Shown here piece after piece: positions 56,629-64,000 of a stretch of DNA of 64,000 nucleotides; the first letter of the stretch is position 1; the number at the start of each line of letters is the position of its first letter. The notes under the pieces were generated by a model. The model made no database searches. It was not told where the DNA came from and saw only the letters and a list, made by a program, of their open reading frames with translations. The stretch lies in NCBI GenBank assembly GCA_949290355.1, contig CASERN010000011.1, positions 124,001 to 188,000 on the forward strand. The letters run 5' to 3'. Both the position numbers and the translations under genes were made by a program. Source of the stretch: an uncultured bacterium. Lineage in GTDB: Bacteria; Cyanobacteriota; Vampirovibrionia; Gastranaerophilales; Gastranaerophilaceae.

Positions 56629-57780
56629 CTATTTTTTAGATGTTTCAGTGTTAGAAACCGGTTTGAGTTTCTGTCCTTCTGTAGTAATATTTTGGATACC
56701 TGATACAACAATCACATCAGAGTTGTTAAGACCTTTTTCAACTACCCAATTATTATTAATATCATCTGATACTTCTATATTTTTTCTTACAGCTTTATTA
56801 TCTTGTACAGCCCATACATAATATCCGCTCATTGCGTCTCCTTTTGTACAAGCTTGAGGAACTGTTAAATAATTTACGATTTTCGGTGCTGTTAGTTTAA
56901 CTTTCATGTAGGCACCCGGTACAAGCCAGCTTTTTGAATTGTCAAATGTCGCTCTCATATATACTGAACCTGAGTCTTTATCAATTTTGTTATCTACGAA
57001 ATTGATTGTTCCCGTTTTGTCGTACCATTGTCCATCATCAAATTGAACTTGTACTTTTACATCTTTCAAGTGATTGCTTGATTGAAGCAGTTTAACGAAG
57101 TCATCTCCTTTAAGGCTAAATGTTACATATACAGGGTTTACGCTTGAGATATTAACAAGTGAACCTGATGTAGCAGTAACATAGTTCCCTTCTGTAATAT
57201 TAACTTTGCCTATTCTACCGTCAATTGGGGATTTTATTGAAGTGTAGCTTAAATTTACTTTTGCAAGAGCTAATTGTTGTCTGGCTGCTTCTAAAAGTGC
57301 TTTATTTTGATTTCTGGTTGCAAGACTTTGATCAACATCAGAACGGCTTATCAAGTCTTCTTTTATCAAGGCATTTGCTCTGTTCAGTTCTTGTTGTGCA
57401 TTTTTTAACAATGCATTATATTGACTGACATTAGCTGCTGAATTATTTACTTCAATTTGGTATTCTCTTGGATCTATCTGGAATAGTAATTGACCTTTTT
57501 TTACAAAATCTCCTTCTTTAAAGTATTTTTTTATTAAAAAACCTGGAACTCTTGCTATTACATCTACTGAATATTTGGCTTCTACTCTACCTGTAGCTTC
57601 TGCTGATACATTTACCTGCTCAATATGCGGAGTATCTACAATTACTTCTTTGGGCATTAGCATAGCTTGCCTTTGGATTAGTGCAGCAATTTGTCCTGAT
57701 ATTTTATTATATATGATAGGTGCAATAATCACGATTAAGATTATTATTCCAGCTTTTTTTCTAGTTAAATTATATTTCAT
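56629..57780 (-). CDS. AcrA-type periplasmic adaptor (MFP)
   Basis: 383 residues. Signal-anchor helix (about 8-30), barrel-sandwich half with EGDFVKKGQLLFQIDPREYQ, helical hairpin (about 105-185), second half with SYTSIKSPIDGRIG, and beta-barrel with VPGAYMKVKL. Joins the RND pump to TolC. First gene of the operon; ribosome site GGAGAG. No lipobox. Confidence 0.93.
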   Translation of the reverse strand: MKYNLTRKKAGIIILIVIIAPIIYNKISGQIAALIQRQAMLMPKEVIVDTPHIEQVNVSAEATGRVEAKYSVDVIARVPGFLIKKYFKEGDFVKKGQLLFQIDPREYQIEVNNSAANVSQYNALLKNAQQELNRANALIKEDLISRSDVDQSLATRNQNKALLEAARQQLALAKVNLSYTSIKSPIDGRIGKVNITEGNYVTATSGSLVNISSVNPVYVTFSLKGDDFVKLLQSSNHLKDVKVQVQFDDGQWYDKTGTINFVDNKIDKDSGSVYMRATFDNSKSWLVPGAYMKVKLTAPKIVNYLTVPQACTKGDAMSGYYVWAVQDNKAVRKNIEVSDDINNNWVVEKGLNNSDVIVVSGIQNITTEGQKLKPVSNTETSKK

Positions 57781-57959
57781 ACTTCTCTCCAGATTTTTTA
57801 TTCCTATGTTTTATCGTAAAATATTATTTATATGCTGTCAATAAAATATTAATTTACTCAATCATTTGTATTACTAATCCTTTATTATAGCTTGTTTTAG
57901 CTAATTATTATGTAATATAGATTTTGAAGTTTTGTATTGAAATTTTTATAAAAAAACTA

Positions 57960-57971
57960 TATAATTTTCTT
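57960..57971 (+). promoter_or_regulatory. -10 promoter, leaderless nucleotidyltransferase gene
   Basis: TATAAT at 57960-57965, six bases, then ATG at 57972. No Shine-Dalgarno sequence. This supports the internal ATG over the longer frame starting at 57924. Confidence 0.6.
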
Positions 57972-58628
57972 ATGGAATTTGATATTGAAATTTGGTTAAA
58001 AGAATTTTCAAAAAAGTTGTTTGATGATTTTAGTTCGCGAATAAAATTTGTAGGACTTCAAGGAAGTTATAAAAGAGGAGAGGCCAATAAAGACAGTGAT
58101 ATTGATATCGTAATTATTCTTGATAAATTAACTTTTGAAGATCTTGTAGAATATAAAAAAATCGTTAATTCTATGCCTTTTTCTGAAAAGATATGCGGAT
58201 TTATTTCCGGTGAAAAAGAAATATATAATTGGCCAAAATTTGATTTATTTCAACTTTTGAATGATACAGTTTCCTTGCATGGTGATTTGTTGGATTTTAT
58301 TCCTATAATAAAAAGAAATGATATTTTGGATTCTATAAAAATAAATACAGCAAATCTTTATCATCAGATGTGTCATGGGTATTTATTTGATAATCAAAAA
58401 ACTGAAATATTATATCAAGGCTACAAATCTGCTTTTTTTATATTGCAGGCGATATTTTTTGCATCAAATTCTAAGTATATAGGTTCTAAAGTTGAGCTTT
58501 TGAAGAATCTTGATGGTGAGGATAAGGAAATATTATTGGTAAATATGAATTGGGGCTCTTTGAGTGTCAGCCAAAATTCTGATTTTTATTTTGAAAAACT
58601 CATAAATTGGGCATCCAAATATATTTAA
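57972..58628 (+). CDS. MNT-like nucleotidyltransferase
   Basis: 218 residues. The Pol-beta-type motif GLQGSYKRGEANKDSDIDIV at about 31-50 has the GSYxRG and DxD needed for catalysis. The rest is helical, like kanamycin-type or MNT nucleotidyltransferases. Often paired with a HEPN toxin; none is adjacent here. Its end overlaps the fusion gene on the opposite strand by 4 bases. Target unknown. Confidence 0.8.
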   Translation: MEFDIEIWLKEFSKKLFDDFSSRIKFVGLQGSYKRGEANKDSDIDIVIILDKLTFEDLVEYKKIVNSMPFSEKICGFISGEKEIYNWPKFDLFQLLNDTVSLHGDLLDFIPIIKRNDILDSIKINTANLYHQMCHGYLFDNQKTEILYQGYKSAFFILQAIFFASNSKYIGSKVELLKNLDGEDKEILLVNMNWGSLSVSQNSDFYFEKLINWASKYI

Positions 58629-60742
58629 TTAATGCTTGAAATATGTGTACTTTTTATATCTTTTTTCAATTCTTTTATAAATTCTGGTCTGTACATAAAT
58701 CCTAAATGAGCTCCATTGCTAAAAAGTACTGTTTTATTTTTTGAATAAATTTTTAATTTTTTTAGTTGGTCAGCATTTACTAAATAATCATCCAAGGAGT
58801 GGTATATTTTGTAGTTATCACTGTTAGTTAAAAAATCTTTTAATGATAAAATACTACAATCATATTCCAAATCCTTCAAGGAATTGTATTTATCTCCGAC
58901 AAGGTATTTGTTTGCATAATCTTTGTAGCTCATATTATTTATTGTTGAATAAATACTTACAGGTTTGTTTTTTTTAGTATTTTCTATTGTAAATATCAAA
59001 TCAGAAAGCTTTTGATGCATAATGAATCCGGTTATAATTTTTCCTTCATCGTTTGAAAAAGGTAATATTTCTGGAATATTTTCATTCTCCTGCTGTTCGA
59101 AAAGCTGCATTACTTTTGATGCTGTGATTGCTGTTTTGACTTCTAAATTTTCAGTATTTTTATTCCAGTCTTCTCCATTTTTATCTACTTGTTCCATTGC
59201 ATAAATCAGGTTTATTGGAGGACAAATTGAAATATATTTTGTAATATTTAAGGTATTATTGTGAAATTCTTTATCTGCAAGAAAAATTGTTGTAAGAGCT
59301 CCAAATGATGTCCCTATTAGTGTTTTTTCACTGAATTTGTATTTATATTTATCTTCAAGATTTTCTACAATTTTTGTTGTAACTCTTTTTAAATAATCTG
59401 CATCTTGTGAAGGAATTCCTGGTCTATAGTTATTTGGCATACTTTTTACAAATTCCCATTGAAAATGGCTGCCTTGAATTATTACGGAATATCCTTCATC
59501 ATAAAAAAGTTTTGCTAGAACTACTGAATGGTGAGAATTTATACCCTCTCCAATTGATGGATAAATTATTGCAAGAGGACTTTGTTTATTTTTTTGCAAA
59601 ATGTATCTAAACTTATAATTAGGTTTATCAGGTGTAATATTTATTTCTCCTGTTTTAATTTGGCAATTAAAACTTCTGTTCCATAAAGAAAGCTCATTCC
59701 AAACAGATTTATTAATGTCTTTATCATCAAGCAATGCTGTACGCATTGAATCTACTATTGGAGTTTGTGCGTTGAAATCATATAAGATTATATCAGCCAT
59801 TAATTGAGAGTTATCGAAATTGTAACTCTGTAGGATAATATCGTTAATTTTTGAGCCTCCTCTTACAATCTCTGATATAGTAAGTTTTCTATCTCTTGTG
59901 TTTTCAAAAGAATTTGTCGATGCTTGTAAAGCGTTATCAAGAGTATGTTCGACAAGTTCAATGTTTTTTTCGTTGTCTTCTTTATTTTCTAGTTCTTTAT
60001 AGCCTTTTTGTAAAATTTCTTTTCTATCAAAATTGTTACATTTTACATAATTATCTATACCATACATTTTTTTTGTAATGTCATATGGATCTGCATAATT
60101 TGATTCAATCATACCTATCAGTGGTTGCATATAAGATGTTCTATTTACTGTAATTCCTGCTTTTACCATTGCAAGTATCGGTGTACCTACGTATGTTGTC
60201 GGATTAAGTGCAGTATCAAGAATTTTCCCTGCAACACCTCTCGCTGTTGTACCATTGATAACAGGCAGGACAATATATGAGCCTTGTTGACATTTACAAT
60301 TTGACAAAGCTTGTTCCATATCTTCATTTGCAGATTCAATATTAAAAAATGTTTTTGCAGGGTCAAACATTCCTCCAAGACCAATTGTAGTATTAGTCAA
60401 GAATCTTAGAGTTTCATTTTTAGATGTTTTAAAATCTTTTTGAATAAGGCTGCTGATAAGTCTTTTGGGATATTCAATATTTTTATATGCGTATTGTATT
60501 CTTTCCATTCCGTAATCAGGCATAATTGATGCCCAAAGTATATGAACAGGTTTGATTGCATACTTATTAAGCCCCAGATTAAATGCAAACATTTTTCGGT
60601 TAAATTTTTCGTATTTGTCTTCTCCAAGGTACATGTACGAATAATCAGGATATTTACTTTGTTGTTTTAATAATTCTTGCGCCAGTGTTATATTTTGAAA
60701 TAATAAGAGCAAAATTAAAATGATTATATTTTTTTTTATCAT
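58625..60742 (-). CDS. MlaA (VacJ) domain fused to an alpha/beta hydrolase
   Basis: 705 residues. Signal peptide 1-21; MlaA/VacJ domain about 37-245 (EKFNRKMFAFNLGLNKYAI, GGMFDPAKTFFN, GSYIVLPVINGTTARGV). Then a helical linker and an alpha/beta-hydrolase fold (about 385-700) with a complete triad: Ser479 in GTSFG, Asp651/652 in HSLDDYLV, His679 in NGAHLGF. MlaA removes phospholipids from the outer leaflet; the fused domain could cleave lipids. MlaA is normally a lipoprotein, but no lipobox is seen here. The Mla transporter genes are not in the window. Ribosome site AGGAT. Confidence 0.85.
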   Translation of the reverse strand: MIKKNIIILILLLLFQNITLAQELLKQQSKYPDYSYMYLGEDKYEKFNRKMFAFNLGLNKYAIKPVHILWASIMPDYGMERIQYAYKNIEYPKRLISSLIQKDFKTSKNETLRFLTNTTIGLGGMFDPAKTFFNIESANEDMEQALSNCKCQQGSYIVLPVINGTTARGVAGKILDTALNPTTYVGTPILAMVKAGITVNRTSYMQPLIGMIESNYADPYDITKKMYGIDNYVKCNNFDRKEILQKGYKELENKEDNEKNIELVEHTLDNALQASTNSFENTRDRKLTISEIVRGGSKINDIILQSYNFDNSQLMADIILYDFNAQTPIVDSMRTALLDDKDINKSVWNELSLWNRSFNCQIKTGEINITPDKPNYKFRYILQKNKQSPLAIIYPSIGEGINSHHSVVLAKLFYDEGYSVIIQGSHFQWEFVKSMPNNYRPGIPSQDADYLKRVTTKIVENLEDKYKYKFSEKTLIGTSFGALTTIFLADKEFHNNTLNITKYISICPPINLIYAMEQVDKNGEDWNKNTENLEVKTAITASKVMQLFEQQENENIPEILPFSNDEGKIITGFIMHQKLSDLIFTIENTKKNKPVSIYSTINNMSYKDYANKYLVGDKYNSLKDLEYDCSILSLKDFLTNSDNYKIYHSLDDYLVNADQLKKLKIYSKNKTVLFSNGAHLGFMYRPEFIKELKKDIKSTHISSIN

Positions 60743-60960
60743 AATTATCCTGACTTTTCTGGTTGCTATTTCTTTTTTTATTGTTTTTTACAGATAGCTT
60801 ATTAGCATTAGTCTTTAGGATATTATTTCAGGTAAAGTTGTTGATAGGAGATGTGGGGAATTTTAAAACAATTTTTATTTTTTATACAAAAAAGGCTTTC
60901 TAAAAAGAAAGCCTTTCCAATAACGTAAAATTTTAGAAATTTAGAAATTTGAATAATCTT
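60743..60960. other. Intergenic region with one terminator
   Basis: 218 AT-rich bases. Apart from the terminator at 60889-60917 I see no gene, RNA or repeat. Confidence 0.5.
60889..60917 (-). terminator. Intrinsic terminator (minus strand)
   Basis: On the minus strand, stem GGAAAGGCTTTC... arm pair AAAGGCTTTC / GAAAGCCTTT followed by a T run. It ends the transcript of the small Ser/Gln-rich protein. Confidence 0.75.
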
Positions 60961-61458
60961 CTATAATCCCAAAGCGTATTTATTACTTGTGGATATCATA
61001 TTCATCGCATTAAAAATATTCTGTTGTGTATTTTGAATAGTATCTGCTCTGTCTGAAATACTTGCCAGTTGTGTTTGATAACCTTGTGCTGCAGATATTT
61101 TTGACTGATCCCCAGAATTAAGCATTGCTTGAATTTCTTCAGAGATATTATCAATAATATCGTCTAATGAATCGTTTGATGAAACTGTTACACCAACTGA
61201 TGTTGCAAGACTTTTTGCTTCTGACAAAAGCTCTTGTTCTGATGTGTTACCTCCTTGATTTTGTGCTCCCGAATTATTTTGCTGCTTTGCAGCTTGTGCT
61301 TGGGCAATTAATGTTTTTGCCTGAGCCTCTGATGTTACTGTAGATGGATCTATACCTAATGCTTCCAATTGCTGTTTAGTTGATGTGCTCAACTCATCTT
61401 TTTTGTAGGTAGATACCATCGCAGCTTGATTACTGCTAACTGAACTAATTGACGACAT
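60961..61458 (-). CDS. Small Ser/Gln/Ala-rich protein
   Basis: 165 residues from ATG 61458, chosen because AAGGA lies about seven bases upstream; a GTG two codons earlier is possible. No signal peptide. Rich in Ser, Gln, Ala and Asn, mostly helical, with a Gly/Asn-rich spacer at about 62-74. No family recognised. The N-terminus (SSISSVSSNQAAMVS) resembles the disordered leaders of exported coiled-coil proteins, but no secretion genes are near. Confidence 0.55.
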   Translation of the reverse strand: MSSISSVSSNQAAMVSTYKKDELSTSTKQQLEALGIDPSTVTSEAQAKTLIAQAQAAKQQNNSGAQNQGGNTSEQELLSEAKSLATSVGVTVSSNDSLDDIIDNISEEIQAMLNSGDQSKISAAQGYQTQLASISDRADTIQNTQQNIFNAMNMISTSNKYALGL

Positions 61459-61658
61459 ACCCACTTCCTTTCGGTTTGTCTTACGAGTTTTATTTAATGA
61501 TTTTTTTTTTTTAATGTCAAAAAATATATCGGATATTTGAGGTAAATCTTTAAATATTTGGTTAAATATTTTACATTTCTTAAATAAATTTGCTTAAAAA
61601 ATCTAAAAATTGTCTATTTGAGTATTTTTGTGTTAGCATAGACAAAAGGAGTTATGTT

Positions 61659-62399
61659 ATGAAAAAGATTTTAATATTGTGTTTTGTTAGTTTTTTACTT
61701 ACTTTGCAAGCTAATGCTGCTCAATATGTTAAAATTGAACCTCAATTTTTGACTCAAAATCAATCTCAAAATTATGAAAAAGTAAATGAAACTCTCGCTG
61801 TTATTTTCAGTAAAATTAAACCGGAAATAAAAACTTCTAAATATCCAAAGTATTATCATGATTTTACTCTTGTGAAAGATGATGGAACGCAAAATAAAGC
61901 TTATCATTATGTAAAAAATGGCAGTGCGGAATTAATTTATAATATAGATTCAAATGAATTAAAATATGTCTCTTTCAGACGCCCTGAATTACAAAAATGC
62001 AGGATAATATATGATTATCCATCCGGTAAATTGCATGCAGTCCAAATTTTTATATCAGAAACTGAATCTTATGTATTTAGTCCTGACGGTAAATATGTGG
62101 ATTATGCACCATATGTAAAAGAAGTTAAAGAAAAAGTTATTAAAAATTGGAAAGTTCCTCCGAGAAAACAGATAGATATTTTAGCTAAAGGACAAAAAGA
62201 TTTAATGGTTCAAATGGCTTTGACTTTGGGGCGTGATGGACATGTAAAAAAATGCAGAATCCTTAAATCATCTAAGATAAAAGCTCTTGAAGACAATGCA
62301 GGTGCCGCAATTCGTTCTGCAGCTCCTTTCAAACCTTTCCCGCAAAATTTCTTTAATGAAGAACTTGTGATAATTCTAAACTTTAATTTTAGTTTATAG
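61659..62399 (+). CDS. Secreted TonB C-terminal domain protein
   Basis: 246 residues from ATG 61659 (AAAGGAG upstream), beginning a signal peptide that ends near ANA. The C-terminal 85 residues (VIKNWKVPPRK, MVQMALTLGRDGHVKKCRIL, AIRSAAPFKPFP) match a TonB/TolA-like C-terminal domain. Unlike TonB it lacks a membrane anchor plus Pro-rich spacer, and the middle has a MORN-like beta stretch. Convergent to the neighbouring TonB-domain genes. Confidence 0.8.
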   Translation: MKKILILCFVSFLLTLQANAAQYVKIEPQFLTQNQSQNYEKVNETLAVIFSKIKPEIKTSKYPKYYHDFTLVKDDGTQNKAYHYVKNGSAELIYNIDSNELKYVSFRRPELQKCRIIYDYPSGKLHAVQIFISETESYVFSPDGKYVDYAPYVKEVKEKVIKNWKVPPRKQIDILAKGQKDLMVQMALTLGRDGHVKKCRILKSSKIKALEDNAGAAIRSAAPFKPFPQNFFNEELVIILNFNFSL

Positions 62400-62410
62400 A
62401 AATATAATTC

Positions 62411-62827
62411 TTAAAAGATCGTAATCTCATAGTTTCCGTTATTGATTTTAAAATTCATACGGATTGTCTCACCGTTATATTCTTTAGGAGGTGGCGAAAA
62501 TTTCGGTACGCTCATAAGCATATAATATACAGTGTCATTTAAACTTTTGTTTGATGATTCTTTTGAAAATTTTCTATTTATTAATTTCCCAGTTTTATCT
62601 ACAGAAAACTGAATAGAACATTCTCCTGCCCCTTGGATGCTTCCTACTGCAAATTTTGAAAATAATGCTGCTCTTAAATTATTTTTGTATCTCAGCATTT
62701 CTGCGCTATTAGGATTATACGCTGTTTTTTGTCTTTCAGTATTAGCTTTGATATTTTTTGTTTCAGTCGATTTAGTAGTATTTTGAGAATTATTATTTCT
62801 TTTGTCAGCATTATAATTGCCTGGCAT
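62411..62827 (-). CDS. TonB C-terminal domain protein, downstream of overlap
   Basis: About 138 residues, mainly a TonB-type domain (KFAVGSIQGAGECSIQFSVD, VPKFSPPPKEYNG) after an Asn/Lys/Thr-rich linker. It has no signal peptide or membrane anchor of its own. Its first ATG (62827; a TTG at 62833 is also possible) lies inside the zinc-ribbon gene in another frame and has no ribosome site. It may be reached by coupling or frameshifting. Confidence 0.65.
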   Translation of the reverse strand: MPGNYNADKRNNNSQNTTKSTETKNIKANTERQKTAYNPNSAEMLRYKNNLRAALFSKFAVGSIQGAGECSIQFSVDKTGKLINRKFSKESSNKSLNDTVYYMLMSVPKFSPPPKEYNGETIRMNFKINNGNYEITIF

Positions 62828-63200
62828 ATTCAACAGGCGTTATTTTTTCCGTCTGTTGCTCAATTGTTTTTGGTTGATATATAGGAGTGCTATCCCATAT
62901 TTTATCAATACTAGGAATATTTTTTGTTACAGCTTGTTGTTTTTTATTTTGAGTTTGTGGAACATTTTTGTGATTATTATCCCCAATAGGAATAAGCCAT
63001 ACTATTGCGGATAAAATTATACATAATATAAAAAATACTTTTGATATTATGTCATTTTTTTGTTCAACTGTTAATGTCTTTTTCTCTTTTATATTTGATT
63101 TAACTGGTTGATCTTCAATAAAATCAAATGTGTTATTCCCGCAATCGCAGTACTCAACTTTATTTTTATATTCTGCTTTACATTCTTTACATCTGTACAT
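62811..63200 (-). CDS. Zinc-ribbon membrane protein
   Basis: 129 residues. N-terminal CKECKAEYKNKVEYCDCG forms a zinc ribbon, followed by a Lys-rich linker, one membrane helix (about 50-70) and a periplasmic tail rich in Gln/Lys. It ends within the downstream TonB-domain frame. Together they would make a cytosolic sensor, an anchor and a TonB domain. The ATG sits 7 bases after the preceding small gene's stop. Confidence 0.7.
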   Translation of the reverse strand: MYRCKECKAEYKNKVEYCDCGNNTFDFIEDQPVKSNIKEKKTLTVEQKNDIISKVFFILCIILSAIVWLIPIGDNNHKNVPQTQNKKQQAVTKNIPSIDKIWDSTPIYQPKTIEQQTEKITPVEYARQL

Positions 63201-63207
63201 AACAAGA

Positions 63208-63387
63208 TTATCTTACCACAAATAATCCTAATTTATATATAATGAAAACTATTAACGCTGAAATAACCATTAGTATAATTATTGCGGTTTGTCTGATTAT
63301 ATCATATTCATTTTTTGCTTTTATAAATTTAATTACAAATGGAGTTTCTATTATTAAAAATAGAATAATGCATATAATTTTAAACAT
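63208..63387 (-). CDS. 59-residue membrane protein
   Basis: Too short for common ORF cut-offs. GGAG lies eight bases before the ATG. Two hydrophobic helices (MFKIICIILFLIIETPFVIK... and about 36-55) flank a charged loop KAKNEYDIIRQ. The stop is seven bases before the next ATG, and the gene starts directly after the previous stop (TAAATG). The opposite-strand frame at 63242-63424 is rejected in its favour. Function unknown. Confidence 0.6.
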   Translation of the reverse strand: MFKIICIILFLIIETPFVIKFIKAKNEYDIIRQTAIIILMVISALIVFIIYKLGLFVVR

Positions 63388-63528
63388 TTATTTACTCCTT
63401 ACAAAAATAATATTATCCAATTGAATTGTTTTGTGCATTATAGGCTTTATTTTAATAACAGTAATTGTGGTTATTAAAAGTGCTAAAATGCTTATTAAAG
63501 ATATGAGTACAATTTTTTTTATATTCAT
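63388..63528 (-). CDS. 46-residue membrane protein
   Basis: Too short for common ORF cut-offs. Its ATG overlaps the stop of the upstream TonB-domain gene (TAATG) and its stop directly abuts the next ATG. One hydrophobic helix (about 6-26) after MNIKK, then a polar tail. Its own last codons contain the ribosome site of the next gene. The tight packing on both sides is the main evidence. Confidence 0.55.
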   Translation of the reverse strand: MNIKKIVLISLISILALLITTITVIKIKPIMHKTIQLDNIIFVRSK

Positions 63529-64000
63529 TAGTATGTAACCCTTTCATAATCAGAAAAATCATCTGGGGTTGAATATCTTTCTTGTGTCCCTATTAAGAAA
63601 ATTCCTGTTACAACAGTGGATGTCCTTTGTGTTCCTCTTGGGAAATTTAATATAGTTTTTTTTTGCAACCCAGCTATAGCAGGTTTTACTCTTTCTCTTG
63701 CGATATTCATGAAATCAGGATTTGAGCATTCTACTTTAATGTTAGAAACATTGCCGAATTTATCAACAACAAATGTGAATAAAAACATTGTCCCAAGTGG
63801 AGCATAATCAATTTTTGAATCTCTCATTATTTGATTTTGAATATTGCTTCTCCATCTATTCCAAGCGATGATTTCTTCTTGTTCAGTCATGTATGGATTA
63901 TTGTATTTAGGATTTTTTGCAACTTCTGTTTTTTGTTTTTTTACCTGTTTTGATTCAGTTTGAGTTGGTTGATTATTTTCTGTTTGGTCAATGATTCTTT
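63528..64000 (-). CDS. TonB C-terminal domain protein (5' end beyond window)
   Basis: Open reading continues without a stop to the window edge, so the gene is partial. The visible 156 residues are a Gln/Lys/Thr/Asn-rich linker followed by a TonB-type domain (TMFLFTFVVDKFGNVSNIKV, VKPAIAGLQKKTILNFPRG). NNPYMTEQEEIIAWNRWRSN is positioned like PNSAEMLRYKNNLR of the downstream TonB-domain gene. The internal ATG at 63890 is not the true start. Confidence 0.7.
   Translation of the reverse strand, partial: RIIDQTENNQPTQTESKQVKKQKTEVAKNPKYNNPYMTEQEEIIAWNRWRSNIQNQIMRDSKIDYAPLGTMFLFTFVVDKFGNVSNIKVECSNPDFMNIARERVKPAIAGLQKKTILNFPRGTQRTSTVVTGIFLIGTQERYSTPDDFSDYERVTY

Noticed and set aside
57924-57971. 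Upstream extension of the nucleotidyltransferase frame
   Set aside because: The -10 box and its spacing favour the ATG at 57972, and the extra residues do not match the family.
57972-58628. MNT/HEPN toxin-antitoxin pair
   Set aside because: No HEPN gene lies next to the nucleotidyltransferase; its neighbours are the efflux operon and the MlaA fusion.
63242-63424. 60-codon plus-strand hydrophobic frame
   Set aside because: Antisense to two better-supported minus-strand micro-genes that have a ribosome site and stop-start junctions.

Overview
The window comes from an AT-rich, Gram-negative (diderm) bacterium. My best guess is a non-photosynthetic relative of cyanobacteria, of the gut Melainabacteria/Gastranaerophilales type. 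Support comes from an outer-membrane toolkit (TolC-AcrB-AcrA efflux operon, an MlaA/VacJ domain, a GT9 heptosyltransferase-like enzyme, TonB C-terminal domain proteins) together with a homologue of the cyanobacterial iron-sulfur protein LdpA. The standard genetic code works throughout. I see no prophage, insertion sequence or CRISPR array. The placement is inference from gene content, not from a phylogeny.

Layout. 0-6 kb (+): grpE, dnaJ, a secreted beta-propeller protein, an O-methyltransferase, ruvC, a small membrane protein and mtnA. 6-13.3 kb (mostly -): tyrA, a nitroreductase (+), a HAD phosphatase coupled to the LdpA-like protein, tRNA-Ser, proBA, and three small membrane proteins, two of them tandem paralogues. 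13.3-18.7 kb (+): a LysR regulator, alr, a compact lpdA, lipA and a membrane-anchored repeat protein. 18.7-26.2 kb (mostly -): an envelope and translation run cysS-spoIID-murJ-tsaC, an EF-hand/dockerin-like small protein (+), an MpaA-like carboxypeptidase and ftsY. 26.5-32.5 kb: a small HTH-like protein, nusB, a TPR protein, two tandem secreted coiled-coil paralogues coupled to a LipM-like octanoyltransferase, and an Ala-rich protein. 32.6-38.1 kb (-): the five-gene run ROK kinase, GT9, GAF-GGDEF-HD-GYP, thiL, ispD. 38-48 kb: a secreted GH13 protein, a 1468-residue giant protein, trxA, a DEDDh exonuclease, an OPA-family transporter and a histidine kinase. 48.3-50.8 kb (+): gmk-coaBC-Nif3-like, then tRNA-Gln. 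50.9-60.7 kb: an EamA permease, the RND efflux operon, a nucleotidyltransferase (+) and an MlaA-alpha/beta-hydrolase fusion. 60.9-64 kb: a small Ser/Gln-rich protein and a cluster of TonB C-terminal domain proteins with two very short membrane proteins hidden between them.

How the genes work together. Lipoate supply is covered by lipA and a LipM-like transferase, with lpdA as the user enzyme. MurJ, SpoIID, the MpaA-like peptidase and Alr serve peptidoglycan. TolC-AcrB-AcrA, the MlaA fusion and GT9 serve the outer membrane.

The strongest pattern that gene calling does not explain is a recurring leaderless promoter. A TATAAT-type -10 box, often preceded by TGn, sits six bases before the ATG of many genes that lack a Shine-Dalgarno sequence. 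The 14-bp gap between the histidine kinase and gmk carries it on both strands at once. Other notable items are the MlaA-hydrolase fusion, the LdpA homologue and the TonB-domain/micro-ORF operon at the right edge.
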